Shown: piece after piece, positions 39,030 to 52,037 of the stretch | Layout: each line of letters begins with the position of its first letter | Numbering within the stretch: position 1 is the stretch's first letter | NCBI RefSeq assembly: GCF_900324465.2 | Contig: NC_046618.1 | Span: forward strand, 8,364,063 to 8,428,062 | Length of the DNA: 64,000 bases | DNA from: Anabas testudineus | Lineage: Eukaryota > Chordata > Actinopteri > Anabantiformes > Anabantidae | Direction: 5' to 3' | Made by a program: the position numbers and the translations under genes | Notes under the pieces: model-generated | Told to the model about the DNA's origin: nothing | The model's database searches: none | Seen by the model: the letters and a program-made list of their open reading frames with translations, nothing else

Positions 39030-42000
39030 ATGGAGCTGTCCTTCAACCCTTTTGACAGCTTAGTGTGTATCCTGCTGGGAATCTCCTTCACAGTATGGTT
39101 CACCCTTCTTCTGGTCTTCATTATTGTACCTGCCATTTTTGGGGTGTCCTTTGGCATCCGACGCCTTTACATGAAAACACTGTTAAAGGTTTTTGAGGTA
39201 AGTTCTTGCCCTTACTTGAAAACTAACGTAATAGACAAGTCAACTGAAGTTTGAGGTGATGTGGTCATAAATGTTTGGTTTTGGGGTTGAGGCTTAGGAT
39301 GAAATAGAAACACACAAATATAGATAAAGATGTGTTACTGTTACTATATACTATTCAGTTTTATGGTCTCACCAAATGCACAACACATTTTAGAAGTATT
39401 TCTCTCTTTTTTTTTTTTCTTTTTTTTTTTCTGTAACTTGTGGCCACTTGTTTCCCATCAGATTCAAATTACTTTTATTATGTGCATCTCAGGGCATTTG
39501 TTGGGTGTAGGCTTTATACTTGTCTGTAGTATTTAAACAGTGACTGTTGTATTCACTGGAGGATGCAGATTAACGAAACATCCACAGATCTATTCTTCTC
39601 ATGTTATGTAACTGGAGGAAACAGTGGTACAGACCTTGTCAGAAACTGTTGTGTGTGACGTAGCTCCAGTAGCCTGGAAAATTGCTTACTGATTTTTTAT
39701 TTCCACTTTCGGAGTTGAGTCGGAGTGGCAACTGATCACATTAATGCATCAACTTCATTGTGCACTAATACTAGTTCAAAGTGTCAGTATTTTACCATTC
39801 TCATCCTATTTGTCTCCACATACTGTTATTCAGTTTCTGTCCTTCTGCTGTGTCTGGTGAAGACATAGTAAAGCTGTCAACACTTTATAACATGTACCTC
39901 TGAGAGCCAGAAATAAACTGAACTGTGGGAGATGTGATGAGAGATGTTCTCGGCTTATGATGACGGCAGCAACCATGAGATTGAGAGAAAGGTCAAAGGA
40001 CGGGTGCATTACTGAATGTGTCAAGTTGAAGCTGAGTTTTTCTAGATTATATTATGTGCAGGTGTCATTTCTTGCAAAGGTCTCCATTTCAGGCTTGTTG
40101 AGTAAGAAAAACTGAATGTCCTGAACGTGATTAGACGCAGCAACAAGACCTCTCAGTGTGTTCAGTTTAACACAGGAGCAACAGGGGCATTTTGTTCCTC
40201 AAAATAGTTTGTGTTACTCTTAGGCCACTACAGTTTCCTGTAAATGTATTTGTAATACATTCTTACATCTTTAAAACGTCATAGGGTGTAAAAAGTAAAA
40301 ACCTACTCCACCTTAATCACATGCTGCTCTGGAACCTCATGCCAGTAAGATGGATGCAATTAATTTTGTTACTGCTCTCTTCCTAGAAAGAGCAGCTCTC
40401 TGTGTTCCTGTTCCCTTCGCTCAGAGAATCATTACAGTCAGTTGCAGCTGGGTTTTAGTACGATGACTCAGTAAAACAACTTGTAATAACACGATTTAAA
40501 GATAGCTGTAAGGTTGAGCAGAAATAATGTAAGATAGGTCAGGTTCAATTCAGTTTGTGTATGACGAGCACTAGCAGAACTGAAAAATGTTGTTAGCCAG
40601 TCGTAAACACGTGTGTGGTTTTTTGCCAGATAAGTAGACATATGAAAAATTAATTCATGTGTAGAGTTAGAAGGTTTATTAAGAATGATGTATTCTGGCA
40701 CAATGTGCTAGAAAAAAAACATGTGCTACTCTAAATTATTGGAAGTACCTCTGGCTAATTCTGATCTTTCTGACCTCTACAAGCATGCAAGAGCAACATT
40801 ATTGCAATGCAATAAACATGCAGCTTTCCTCAATTTCAGTTTATTTGCTACCATTGATGTTGAGAGTTATTGCTCTCTACTGTCCAGTCCATTACTTCCT
40901 GTTATTTTTTTCTTGCTTGTTTTACAGCTAGTAGAACACTGTCCCCTCCCTGCGTTTGAATATCCTTTACCTGTTTGCTTTTATCGAAGCATGTAGAGGG
41001 CACACAAAGGGCGAGGCCTTTTCATCCAAGTATTTATTTTTGTCACTTACTGTAGTGCAATACATCAAAATAAGGGGTATTGTTCCGCATCAAGAGGTTG
41101 TTAGAGCAAAGCTGTAATTGCTGACAAGCATTTGCTATTGGTTCAGGATGAGTTCAGCTTCTGGGGATTTTTGTTTTTTACCATTAGAAGCTCTTAAGCA
41201 GTCAGCAGCTGTGACTCTGATCATAATGAAGAACTTGTTGTGTTGATTGTTTAAAGAATAAAGGGAGACATTACCAAAGCTTTGGTACCAGTGGCAGCTG
41301 GTTGTTAAAGAGACTCTTTTGCATGTCTGGGCAGCATTTTTTTTACTTTAACTTTTTACACAGCTTTTTTTGTTCTTTAATTCTAGTGGGCAACCCTTAG
41401 GATAGAGCGAGGAGCGAAAGAAAAGAATCACCACCTGTACAAACCCTACTCAAATGGTAAGATGTGCTGTTTGTTTAGCTGAACGTGTGCATATTCATTA
41501 GGTGTATTTGTTTTAGAGGCGAGTATTGCTGACATGCCGTTTGTGGTTTGTTCCAGCTATCATCGCTAAGGAGCCCACCTCCTTGGAGGAGGAGATAAAG
41601 GAGATCCGAAGGAGTGGCAGCAACAGAGACCTGGACTCAGCATCTGAGTTTGAGATGTCTGACATCTTCTATTTTGCTCGTCGAGGAGTAGAGAGCATCA
41701 TGGACGATGAGGTGACAAAGCGGTTCTCAGCCGAGGAACTGGAGTCCTGGAATCTGCTGACCCGCAGCAACAACAACTTCCACTACATCAGTCTGAGGCT
41801 GACCGTCCTATGGGGGCTGGGTCTGTTGATCCGCTACGGCTTCCTGCTACCTCTCAGGTATTAGCTGTACCTCCTACCTAGAGGTCATTTGACATTTAGA
41901 AAAGTAGCACTTACCACAGTTACTCTAGTGAAATGTGTGAAAACCTATTCACTGATGACACTTGTTTTCCGTTTGTTCATAAAAACATTTTTAAGCATAA

Positions 42001-45000
42001 GTTGATGAAAACACAATAACCTGATACGATAGACCACATCAGAGTAAGCACATATAGTGTGATGTGTGCATATTGTGAGTAGTCATAATGATGTGCACAC
42101 TGCATGGACATTGAGATTGCTTCACAACACAAAAGTTAAATGTTGGCATATGTGTTGAGTCAGACAGAGGGATCTTCATTCAGGGTCAGCTTAGAGAGGC
42201 ACAGGGACAGTGACTCAGGACTGAGCCCGGCTGGCTCACTTCCAGTCGCCAGTGGGAAGAGGAATCAGGCCACCGTTTTGCAGACAGATGACATTCTACT
42301 CTCCCATCCAGCTTCTATACTCATTCAATGCTTCTTCAGTTGAATATTGGCGTGGCCCACCACGTGCATGAAATCTTCACCTCTCTGATATTTCTCTAAT
42401 CCTCAGTCAGTTTAATCGGCATTCTCTCCAACCCTCTATGATTGGTTTATCCAGATTAAGTCGACCTGTTGGTCATCTTAGGCATTTGCTAATATGCCCT
42501 CCTGCAGGTTTTGGAGGCTACTGTCAGTGACAAAAGGAAGAAGAGTGGAGCGCAATACTTTTAATTGATTAAAGAGCCCCACTTCCATGGATAATATAAT
42601 GGTCTTTACAACTTAAATGACACATTTATAACTAAGGATTAAGTTCTCACATCTCACAAGAACAAATGTGTTTTGTTAAAAGATTCCCTGTTGAAAAATT
42701 ATATGTAACCTTCCTGTCTCTCGCTGTCCACAGGGTAACTCTTGCTGTCACTGGTGTAAGCCTCCTTGTGATCCTCACCTCTGTTATTGGGCTGCTGCCG
42801 AATGGAAGGTCAGAGTGACAACAAGCTCTGTCTTTTATTTATCAAATATGTAACAGTTAAGATCTTTGGACATCTCCACTTGTCACGTCTTGTCACAACA
42901 ACTTGTCATGTTGCCACACAGCATAAATCATGCTATTCTTGTGCTCATTCTTGTAGGATGAAAAACTTCCTGAGTGAGAAAGTCCATTTGATGTGCTACA
43001 GAATATGTGTCAGAGCTCTGACAGCCATTATAACCTACCATGACAGGTAAAGGACATATGCCATTGTCCACATCTCTATCAGTAAGGTGACTCGTAACTT
43101 TTGTTACGTGACCCCATTCCTAGTAGCTGCTTGTACAATATTTACATTCTCTATTAGCAAGGAAGATGGAGCACATTTGGGAAAGACTGTATTCAAATTC
43201 ATGAGACATTATAGCTATCTAATTAAGATAGACTGGTTACATATCAACAAAAATGGAAGCTGAGTAATGACCCACAGCAGCCAGACTTTTACTTAAAACC
43301 ATATATTTTAAATACACACATTTTGGTTTAGACCAAGGCATTTTTACTTTCATAAACACAGGTTCTTTTAACTGTTTCCTTTGTGCCCTCTTCTTGCTGC
43401 GAATTGTTTTGCGTTTTTACTTTCACAACTTGCATTTGCCTGACAAATTGCTATCAGCGCATTGTGTTATGTAGATTGATGGTACCATTTAATTCCCACT
43501 AGCTGTTTTAGGCATTTCTTATCATGAAGATTAGCATGGTGCTGCTGCTGGTTGGTTTCTTATCACTGTTGAATGTTGCTGCCCCAGTGTTTCTATACAG
43601 TTTCTTAACTTCAGTTTCTGCAAAGAAATGTAAACTATTAGCTTTCCAGATGCCATGACATTAATATTCCGACGTCCAGTTTTCATAAATTTGAATCCTG
43701 AATATAAAAAAAATGAAGCCATTCCAATACTGCTCATCTAATTCACAAGGTCTCGTTACTCTTAGTTCACACACGATCCAGCGCAGACCCTGTGCTATAA
43801 AAGGAGAGGGGTCTGTGTAAGATTACATAATGACAGGGGAGTTATCTCGGGAGATCACACACCAGGGTGTGTTAGAAGTAGCAATGTGAGCGTGAGTATG
43901 AAAGGGAGGGTGCCTATAAGGCTATTCACTCGGTCTAGTACATTCATGTTCTTTGCTGCAGGTATTACCGCCCTAAGTGAAAGATAAACCCATGAGCAGT
44001 AACTGTTACAGTCGAAGCCAGGACCTGACCCACCAGACTACTGTACATTTTTAAAAGCCTAAAGCACAATGTTTGCATTTGAATTTATAGATTTTCAGGA
44101 TTGTGCACTGATGTGAAGTATGTTGATGGTGGTGTTTTTTTATTTAAATAGGGCAGAGTAAGAATCTATGAGGAACATGAAACGGTTGACTAAGTTTTTA
44201 TTAAGAGGATGGCACATGCAACAGGATGTGAAGGAGGAAGTTGCAATGTTTATTGTGAGCAATAAAGCTCACATATATGGTGTTGTTTTTGGTTAACTGC
44301 TGTATATTCTTGCCTGAATTTCTTTTAAGTCATTTAAATAAATGAGAAACCACATAGATTGATATAGAAAAAGTAATTGGTGAGACAAATACCTACTTCT
44401 TTTATGGTTGCTTTCTGAATGTCTGGCATCACATCCTAACTTGTTGCAACAAGTAGTCCTCTCTAGCCTCAGGTTATAAATACAAAGTGACATAGAAAGT
44501 GTAGCACTTGCTTTCTATTTAAGAAAGTAATTCTATCTCTGTAATGTGGTCTGAATACTTAAATGACCTGCATGCCCTGTGAGTCAAACCTTTAACATAG
44601 ACACTATAGTTTGCGTTGTCACAGGGAGACTGAGAGAGGAAGTGGAAAAAAGTGGACCCAGATTTCTCGGGCTTCATTCAGATTGCATTTCTTGCTTAAT
44701 TGTCCTGTTTATAACAGTTGTTACTGCACTTAACAGATGTTGATAATAAATAAAGTGTCATCATAATACACCAATTAACAATCTTTCCATCTCCACGTTA
44801 TCAGTGAGAATAAACCCAAGAATGGAGGCATCTGTGTTGCCAACCACACCTCGCCTATTGATGTCATCATCCTGGCCAGCGATGGCTGCTATGCTATGGT
44901 AACTATACTTCTGATTAGCAGGAGGCTATCAAACACAGGCACCTGTTTCTATGGAGCTGCTGAAATACATGTGTTGCTATTTGCTAATGTTTGTGTTGTG

Positions 45001-48000
45001 TCAGGTTGGGCAAATTCATGGTGGGTTGATGGGGGTCATTCAAAGATCCATGGTAAAGGCCTGCCCACACATTTGGTTTGAACGCTCAGAAGTCAAAGAC
45101 AGACATCTAGTGGCCAAAAGGTAACATTTCAACTTCTTTGCTTTGTTAAAAAAATGTTTTTACACTTCTCTCCCTCTGTCAGTTCAGTGTTCGGAGTTCA
45201 ACTCTAATGGCTTATCTTAAGGAGCTCAAAAAGCGTTTTTAACTAGTAACCTTCATGCTTGTTGTGTTGCAGACTGAGCGACCACGTGGAAGATAAATCT
45301 AAACTGCCCATTCTCATTTTCCCAGAAGGTGAGCAGGTTCAATGAACTGATACAGATATGAAGACTTTATAATACCCTTACAGTCATCCTGTTTTCATGA
45401 ATAATAAATAAAGAAATGCCTAACGGTATCTGTTTTTCTTAAATACTCTGCATCACCAGGGACATGCATTAACAATACATCAGTTATGATGTTCAAGAAG
45501 GGCAGTTTTGAGATTGGTGCCACAGTCTATCCTGTGGCTATTAAGGTGAGAGTGAATTTGTTTTGTTTTGTGAGATATTATTTTGATGTAATTATATTGA
45601 TGATGATTAATTCTGGTTCGATTGATCCCTGCAGTATGATCCCCGATTTGGAGATGCCTTCTGGAATAGCAGCAAGTTTGGCATGGTCAACTATCTGTTA
45701 CGAATGATGAGCAGCTGGGCCATCGTCTGTAGCGTGTGGTACCTTCCTCCTATGTCTAGAGAGGTGAGAGTGCATGATGATTTTTATCTTAAATGTCAAC
45801 ATATTGACAGAGCTAATTGTTCTGTTACATGTAACACTTATTATATAATCACTATAGTCATTTGTTTTTGAATATTGAATTGTATTTCTTCAGGATTGGT
45901 GACTGATCAGCAGAGTCCTAGTTAATAACAACCAAACATACACATATAATAATCAAATACGTATACGTATAAATTATTAAATCATTTTTGCTTATAAATG
46001 TAAACACATCCTCATCACACTTGATTAACACAATAAGTGCCATCAGTTGGATCATGAGGTCTTTTCTAAGCTCCATTCCATTACAATATCAAGTAATTTG
46101 AGTCTCTAATTCTTCATCATCTGTAGAGCCTGTTCTGCCACTCAGAACCACACATTGTCATGTCTGTATTATAGAAGTGGTTCCTTTTTTTTTGTTGTTG
46201 TTGTTGTTGTATTGTCAACAATAATGACATTCCTTAATGAATGTTACAGCATGTCTAAGCTGATACTTCTACCACTTTCTATGAAACATGCAATATTCCC
46301 CCAGAATGCAAATAGACTGTAAGTAAATGGTGAGAGTGATACCATCTACTCATATTACAGTGTCAGGACACTGTACAGACAGTCCAAGCTAATAGTTGTA
46401 TCTGATTCACATGCCAGGATTTCACATTGCATGGTGATGCATGCATTTATAACACAGAACATGCAGATGGGTAGAATAAAAGATAAACACATAACTGATG
46501 TCCCTGTCTGTCTTTGTATACACTGTCTGTAGAGCTGAGACGAGTATGTTACTGTTACACTGCTGCCTAAGTGAGCTGCTAATGGCAATGCACTCTGTGT
46601 CCTTTACAACATCTTAGACACACATGTGCACCGACCTTTTGTTTGATTTATAGAAAGAACACAGAGCAGATATTTATTTGCTGTGGAACAATTTCACCCA
46701 TCTCTAGTTTCTTGCAAAACAACACTAATAAATACAAGCACAAAGCCATCTTTGCCGATGTGATCTGGGAGATTTTGACAGGTGACATGCATTAAATTAG
46801 TCTAAACACTGTCAGAGCAGATTTTTGTGTCTCAAAATCACAGTGATAAATACTTCAGATAATGAATCTGCAAAGTAAAACTTTGCTCCTAAGTTTTTTA
46901 CAACTTGTGAAGTGAAGAGCCACGCTGTGTAAATCAAAACTTAACTAGTAGAAGATATTTCTACACTCACTATTTGTTATAACCACTTGTTTGAATATTT
47001 TTGTCATTGTCCAACAGGAGGGGGAAGATGCTGTACAGTTTGCCAATCGTGTAAAGGCAGCCATAGCCAGGCAAGGGGGACTTGTCGATCTCCTGTGGTA
47101 AGATAACATCACTCATTTTGACTTGCCATTGCAGAAAAAGCACAGATGTAATAAAAATATTAGTAAAGGCCCACATTTAGCTAGGGTTATGCAGTTAAAG
47201 GCTTTGGTATAATGTATAGGCCTCTTGGAGAACTGAGTCATCACTGATTGTAATGATTCCATTTGTGCTTTTTGTGCTATGACCATTTACAGCTAAATGC
47301 TAGAAACATACAAGGTTTTGTTTACCATCGAGAGTTTTTGACTTTTAATGAACGGCCCTTTGCAGTAGTTACACTGGAGATTCAACTGCACAGTGTGTGA
47401 AGTGGTGCCACTTAATGTAGGTTAATGCAACAATCGCTAATTTGCATTGTAATTTCCAGTCTCTCTGAACTTTTGATCTTGTATTAAAGATGGAATCTAA
47501 CCTTTAAGTAAAGTCTTGTCCAGCACATCCCAAAGATTTTCAGTAGAGTTACGGTCTGGACTCTGGTGGCCAATCCACATTTAAAAATGATGTCACATGC
47601 TCCCTGAACCACTCTTTTATGATTTGAGCCTGATGAATCCTGGCATTGTCACCTTAGGATATGCCCGTGCCACCAGGGAAGAAAAAAAATATCCACAAAT
47701 GGAAAAACCTATGCTGTGTCTGAAATCACTCCCTATTCACTCATTCACTACCGGCCTATACAGTATAAAGTACACTAAGTAGGGCATTAACTAGTGAAAC
47801 TGTGATTCAGGACACTCAGTGGTCAGCGTCATATTGTGTCATCACAGATAACTCTTCCAGTCACGTGACAGCAATTTACATACACAACTTCAAAAGAGCA
47901 AACTACTATATGTGCACCTGATTGTTGTTTTAAGACAGACTTAAACCTATCCACCTATCCTTTAAGTCAGTGGTCCCCAACCCTGGTCCCCAAGACACAC

Positions 48001-48777
48001 TGGTAATGACTGGTCCAGGTAATCAGAAGTGGGTGGGACAGGGCCAGTTGTCTGCAAACAAGCAGGGCAGTGGGCCTTGAGGACCAGGGTTGGGGACCAC
48101 TGCTGTACCCTACTTTAGTGTTGCATTGTTGGGTACTTGCAGTGCACATAACATTTGGACACCACTAGAAAATGCCAAACACCCTATGTAGTGTACTGTA
48201 CAGTGGATAGGGAGTGATTTCAGGCATAGCTCTGTTATTCAGTATATTAGTAGTCAGCTGAGTTTCATTATGCTGGCTACTGAAACATATTAATCATTCG
48301 AGTAATTATCTAAAGGAAGGCTTTTACCCATTTGCTTAGTGAAATCCAGGTGGTGACTTTTTTCCTGGCCAGGTAGTGTAATTGATCATTTTATTTGACT
48401 TTGACAGGTTTGATCGTGGGTGTGTGCAATAAGACTGATCATATCTTTTTAGCGTGCTGGGCCAAAGGTCCTGCAAAGTGCATGTTACTGACACTTTAAC
48501 CTGTCAGCGCTAGAAAAATAGTTTTGTTGCAGTGTAAAGGTCTGCTGCAATCAATAATGGTTGTGATGCAGTGTGTGTGGTCTGCATGTCATTTAATAGG
48601 TAGAACCTAATAAGACATACAACATGGTTGAATTGCATTAATTGTTGTCATTTCCAACTCTTCTGTAGGGATGGAGGACTGAAGCGAGCAAAAGTAAAAG
48701 ATACATTTAAAGAAGAGCAGCAGAAGCTGTACAGTAAAATGCTAGTTGGCACCCAAGAGGACCGCAGTCGCTCCTGA
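39030..48777 (+). CDS. gpat4: Glycerol-3-phosphate acyltransferase 4 (AGPAT6)
   Basis: ER membrane enzyme that acylates sn-glycerol-3-phosphate to lysophosphatidic acid, the first step of triglyceride and phospholipid synthesis. Coding exons: 39030-39197, 41387-41456, 41557-41857, 42734-42808, 42957-43046, 44805-44898, 45005-45120, 45273-45328, 45460-45545, 45635-45763, 47018-47097, 48669-48777. They sum to 458 codons (457 aa; human 456). A long N-terminal membrane segment covers about residues 11-43. Two more lie near residues 153-200. The acyltransferase motif I is NHTSPID (H249, D254) and motif III is FPEGT (residues 321-325). [19 protein letters not shown] follows. The C-terminus [13 protein letters not shown] is typical. 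The frame is intact and every catalytic motif is present. The last intron (47098-48668) carries a nested transposon stack. Confidence 0.97.
46193..46211. repeat. (TTG)n microsatellite in gpat4 intron
   Basis: A short run of TTG repeats follows a poly(T) tract. Confidence 0.85.
47709..48229. mobile_element. MITE inserted in the Tc1-like remnant
   Basis: The left end CTGAAATCACTCCCTAT (47720-47736) is mirrored by ATAGGGAGTGATTTCAG (48207-48223). The ends extend outward to CTATGC and GCATAG. The interior is non-coding and contains a second inserted element at 47968-48102. The continuation of the host transposon sequence on both sides supports an insertion. Superfamily not assigned. Confidence 0.7.
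47968..48102. mobile_element. Small hAT-like MITE with perfect 22-bp inverted ends
   Basis: The left end starts CAGTGGTCCCCAACCCTGGT and the right end, read on the minus strand, is identical for 22 bases. Beyond that the arms pair imperfectly for another dozen or so bases, so the 135-bp element can fold back. CAGTGGT-type ends with CCCAACC are typical of hAT-derived non-autonomous elements in fish. No clear 8-bp target duplication was seen. Confidence 0.7.
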
Positions 48778-50045
48778 AGGATTTGTGTGCAGGTGGACGG
48801 ACTCTTCTGACTAAACGTGCATTCAGCAGGGCTCTCTCTCTTTACTGGAGCTCCTGGACTGGAAAATTCCCTCTCTGATGTCAATAGTAGTCCATTTGGC
48901 TTCCTCGGTCACTGCCTCTGCCTGGCATGTTCAGTTTGCATCACTGTTATGGGTCATTCTGAGTCTGCTGCCCTTTGTTGGAATAGCTCGACTGAAGCCT
49001 CGCTTGCAGTAGAAATGAAACTAGGGTTCAGCACCACAAAGGAACATTGTCTTCCTTGATGAGTCTTTTGAGGGAAACTTGTATTGTTATCTATCACTGA
49101 GTTAATGTCTTCGTTTGATAGTTTCAACTTTTTAATTGTCATTTTATTATGTTCTTATCACACTGTGCTAATGTCACAGATCAGATTATACTTGGGCGTT
49201 AGTTATTGTAAATGGAAACAAGCGTGTTCCTAAGCTAAAACCTGTTACTCGGTACAGGTTTTTGCATGACTGGCTCATGCCCATCATCTAGGGCACAGTG
49301 CCAGATTTTGTTACATTTCAGATATTTTTATGAGCTTTTTTCCAAGAGAGCAAAAAATACTTGTATTTTAAGCTTTGTGTTTTACATTAAGACTTGTATC
49401 AACATATGTGGTCACTGTAGGAGTCAGTGTTACAGATAATGTTTTGGTTTTTGTTTGTTTTTTTTGTCTTTCCACTGAATGTGTATAATACTCACATTAT
49501 GAAGTGGAAATTGTACGCACAGTTAGTCTTCTGGAGGTTTTTGGATTTATGCAAATATTCCTCCTCCAGCTAAAAACGTGCCACAACTGGGGGCAAACAA
49601 GTTTATAGTCCATTCACTACAATGAATTTTGGAGGCATTGTCCTTTTAAAACCCATGAAACACACAGGTAGTGATGCAGGATAATGAGCATCACAAATGG
49701 TCCCCTATTGGCTCATACACACTTCTACCAGGCATCATGTTTTCATTGGCTTCCTGCGTATGCAGTGACTAATCTCACCTAATTTATTTTAAGTGAACTT
49801 TAAAAGCCGTTGTCTTTGTCTCCGCCCTTAACAGTGATATTTCTCCCACTTGGCAGCCTCTTCAGTGAGGTTTCAAGAAGGGACAGGGTGCAGCTGTAGT
49901 TTGAACTCCTCACTAGGCGGGAGTTGAGATACATGTTGGGATTTCTCTCTGAAGTTGTCATCCCTCTAGTTTGCCGTTATCAGGGATGGTCCATTATATG
50001 TGTCAAACCTGTTCTTCGAAATAAATGCTAAAGAATATTACTCTA
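48778..50045 (+). other. gpat4 3' UTR
   Basis: The region following the stop is non-coding. AATAAA at 50020-50025 gives a probable 3' UTR of about 1.25 kb. No closer canonical signal was recognised. Confidence 0.6.
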
Positions 50046-51539
50046 CCTTTGACCTCACGGTTTGTTTTGTACTTCTCACAACGTCTCGTCTGTCAGGTTT
50101 ATTCCTATGGAGCCACAAAGGGGTTTTAAGCAGAGGCAGAGAGGCAGGCACCATAAGCCCGAGACATAGCTCCAGTTGGATGTGGAGATTTGGTAAAGAC
50201 GCATTCAGAATAATACACATACTTAGCAAAACATCATTAAAATGAGACATTTTTAGAAGCAGCAACATGATTCCCAACGCGCTTCAATTTTAGACGATCT
50301 CATGAGACTCTTTTGTGTGTTTACCATTTTCCAAAATGATATCATTTTTCTTTAGTATTTCAGAACTGTATGTCTGTTCCTCTAAACATTACAGCCTTAA
50401 TTAGCTCTTGTTTGTCTGTGCTATTCTTGGCAGGCAAGCCAGAACTCTGGTAACATTTCCTGTCAGATTTATTGTCCAGTGGGCACCAAGCTACAATAAC
50501 ACAATTTGCCACGATGATTGAGAGTTATATTTTGAACATGTCATATTTTAGGCTCTAATCTAAATAACACCTATTTCCATGGGTGTGTACTGCTGATTGC
50601 TTTGCAGCTGCTTCACCCAAAAGCCAGACAGCTTCTTCTGGCTGGAACAAAGCCGGTCTCCTTTTCAGTGGGGAGAGCCTTCCCTCTTAACTGTGTTTCT
50701 GAACTGCTAATGGACACGGAGGCAATATTTTTACATCTCTGTTGCAATAGTTTCAAGTGGCTCTGTTAACATAAAGCACAGAGTGTTCAGTGGAGGAGTT
50801 GGAGGGAGCAGAGACAAGAGCTCCAAAGATTGCCTGTGTAAACCACGTCACGGTTGAACAGTTCAATTTCAGCATTATGGAGACCCAAAGCTTTACCCTG
50901 GGATCAGACGGTGAGATGGCACAGATCCATCTACTCCAAACAATCAGCAGTCAACCCCCAACAGTTTTACAGTCTATGGTCCACTGGCTGCATAGAAAGC
51001 TACTGTAGCTGTGTTTACTCTGCTGGGATAATAACTGCAAGTTGTAGGAGGCTGGCTCTTCTGGAGAATATGACTAAACTGTGTCCATAAAAACAAACCA
51101 GATCACCCAGACACCCAGGTTTCTGTTGGTGCAGGTCTTCACGCGAGCTGTGCACCGAGGGTGCAGCTGGTGCCATGGAAGTAAAGATCACAACAATTAT
51201 TACTGACACCTGCATACCTGAGGCGAAGCCACAGATAAAGATAAAGAGCCATCCTGTCGGTTCAGTTTAAAGGTTGGCCAGTTGTAAATCAATGAAAGAA
51301 AAGTTTCCCACTGAGACTTCACAGAGTGAGTCTGTGATATATGAAGAGCTGAGAGACCGTCATGTTCCTACATGGAGGAGTACAGTAGTGGACTGCTGGA
51401 TTAGATACAGGCTTGTTGACGAGCTCCGGCTCTCAGACTTCATCGGGTTATTATCTTCACACGAGTTTTTACACTTTGGAGTCGGTGTCACGACGTTTAC
51501 TCAGAAAGTTGCGTAAACTTGACACAAGGAAGAGTGGAA
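50046..51539. other. Intergenic region between gpat4 and inpp5a-like
   Basis: No supported gene, homeobox or recognised repeat lies here. In human the gene next to GPAT4 is NKX6-3, but no homeodomain coding sequence was found in this interval. Confidence 0.5.
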
Positions 51540-52037
51540 TTGAAAGCAAACCGCGGTGGGAGGAGCGTCGGGGTTCACAACACGGCAGCCGCGGTGACAA
51601 AGTGCCTGGTCTGGTCTGGTCTGGTCCGGGTGTCGTCCAGCCCGCTTTAGTCCGCTAAGAAGCCACTAGTCCAATTAACCGGGAGCAGGCGGAGTCCACG
51701 CATGTCGGCTCCTTGAAGTAACTCTGCGCCCCTGAGCTCGGCGATGGGTATGAGCTCCGCTCCTTCACATGAGGACGACCTGACTCGACATCCCGCCATC
51801 AGCGCGCAACTCGCACCCGAAGCTAGGCGCTCCCGTCGGGGGGGATGCTGGTGTTGCTGTGAGCGCTCGCAGTCTCCGTTTCGTGCTCGCACATTAAGCC
51901 TTTTCTAAGCTCCCAGGGAGCCGCTGCGAGGCCCGGCCCGGCCCGGCCGTCCTCCTCCTCCTCCTCTTCCCCCCCACGTCCCCCGTCGACGCTGCGGCGG
52001 AGTTTCCCCGGACTGTTCGTGGAGGTGGAGGTTTGAC
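51540..52037 (+). promoter_or_regulatory. CpG-rich promoter/5' UTR of inpp5a-like
   Basis: GC content and CpG density rise sharply from about 51540, with a CTGGT tandem at 51607-51626, CGGCCCGGCCCGGCC at 51933-51948 and a CCT-rich tract at about 51948-51975. The start codon at 52038 follows directly. No TATA box was seen; this is a CpG-island type promoter. Confidence 0.55.

Larger units (their letters stand above)
47500..48376 (-). mobile_element. Tc1-like transposon remnant, split by a nested MITE, in gpat4 last intron
   Basis: The part from about 47520 to 47705 (for example CCAGCACATCCCAAAGATTT and GATGAATCCTGGCATTGTCA) resembles the antisense of a common teleost Tc1-type transposase gene. 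The element resumes at about 48236 (TTCAGTATATTAGTAGTCAG) and ends with a terminal-repeat-like stretch at 48341-48376 that includes AAATCCAGGTGGTGACTTTT and GGCCAGGTAGTGTA. Most of the transposase is missing, so this is an inactive deletion derivative. The left limit is uncertain. The inserted sequence at 47709-48229 is annotated separately. Confidence 0.65.

Noticed and set aside
50046-51539. Possible nkx6.3 homeobox gene between gpat4 and inpp5a-like
   Set aside because: No homeodomain coding sequence is present in the interval, on either strand.
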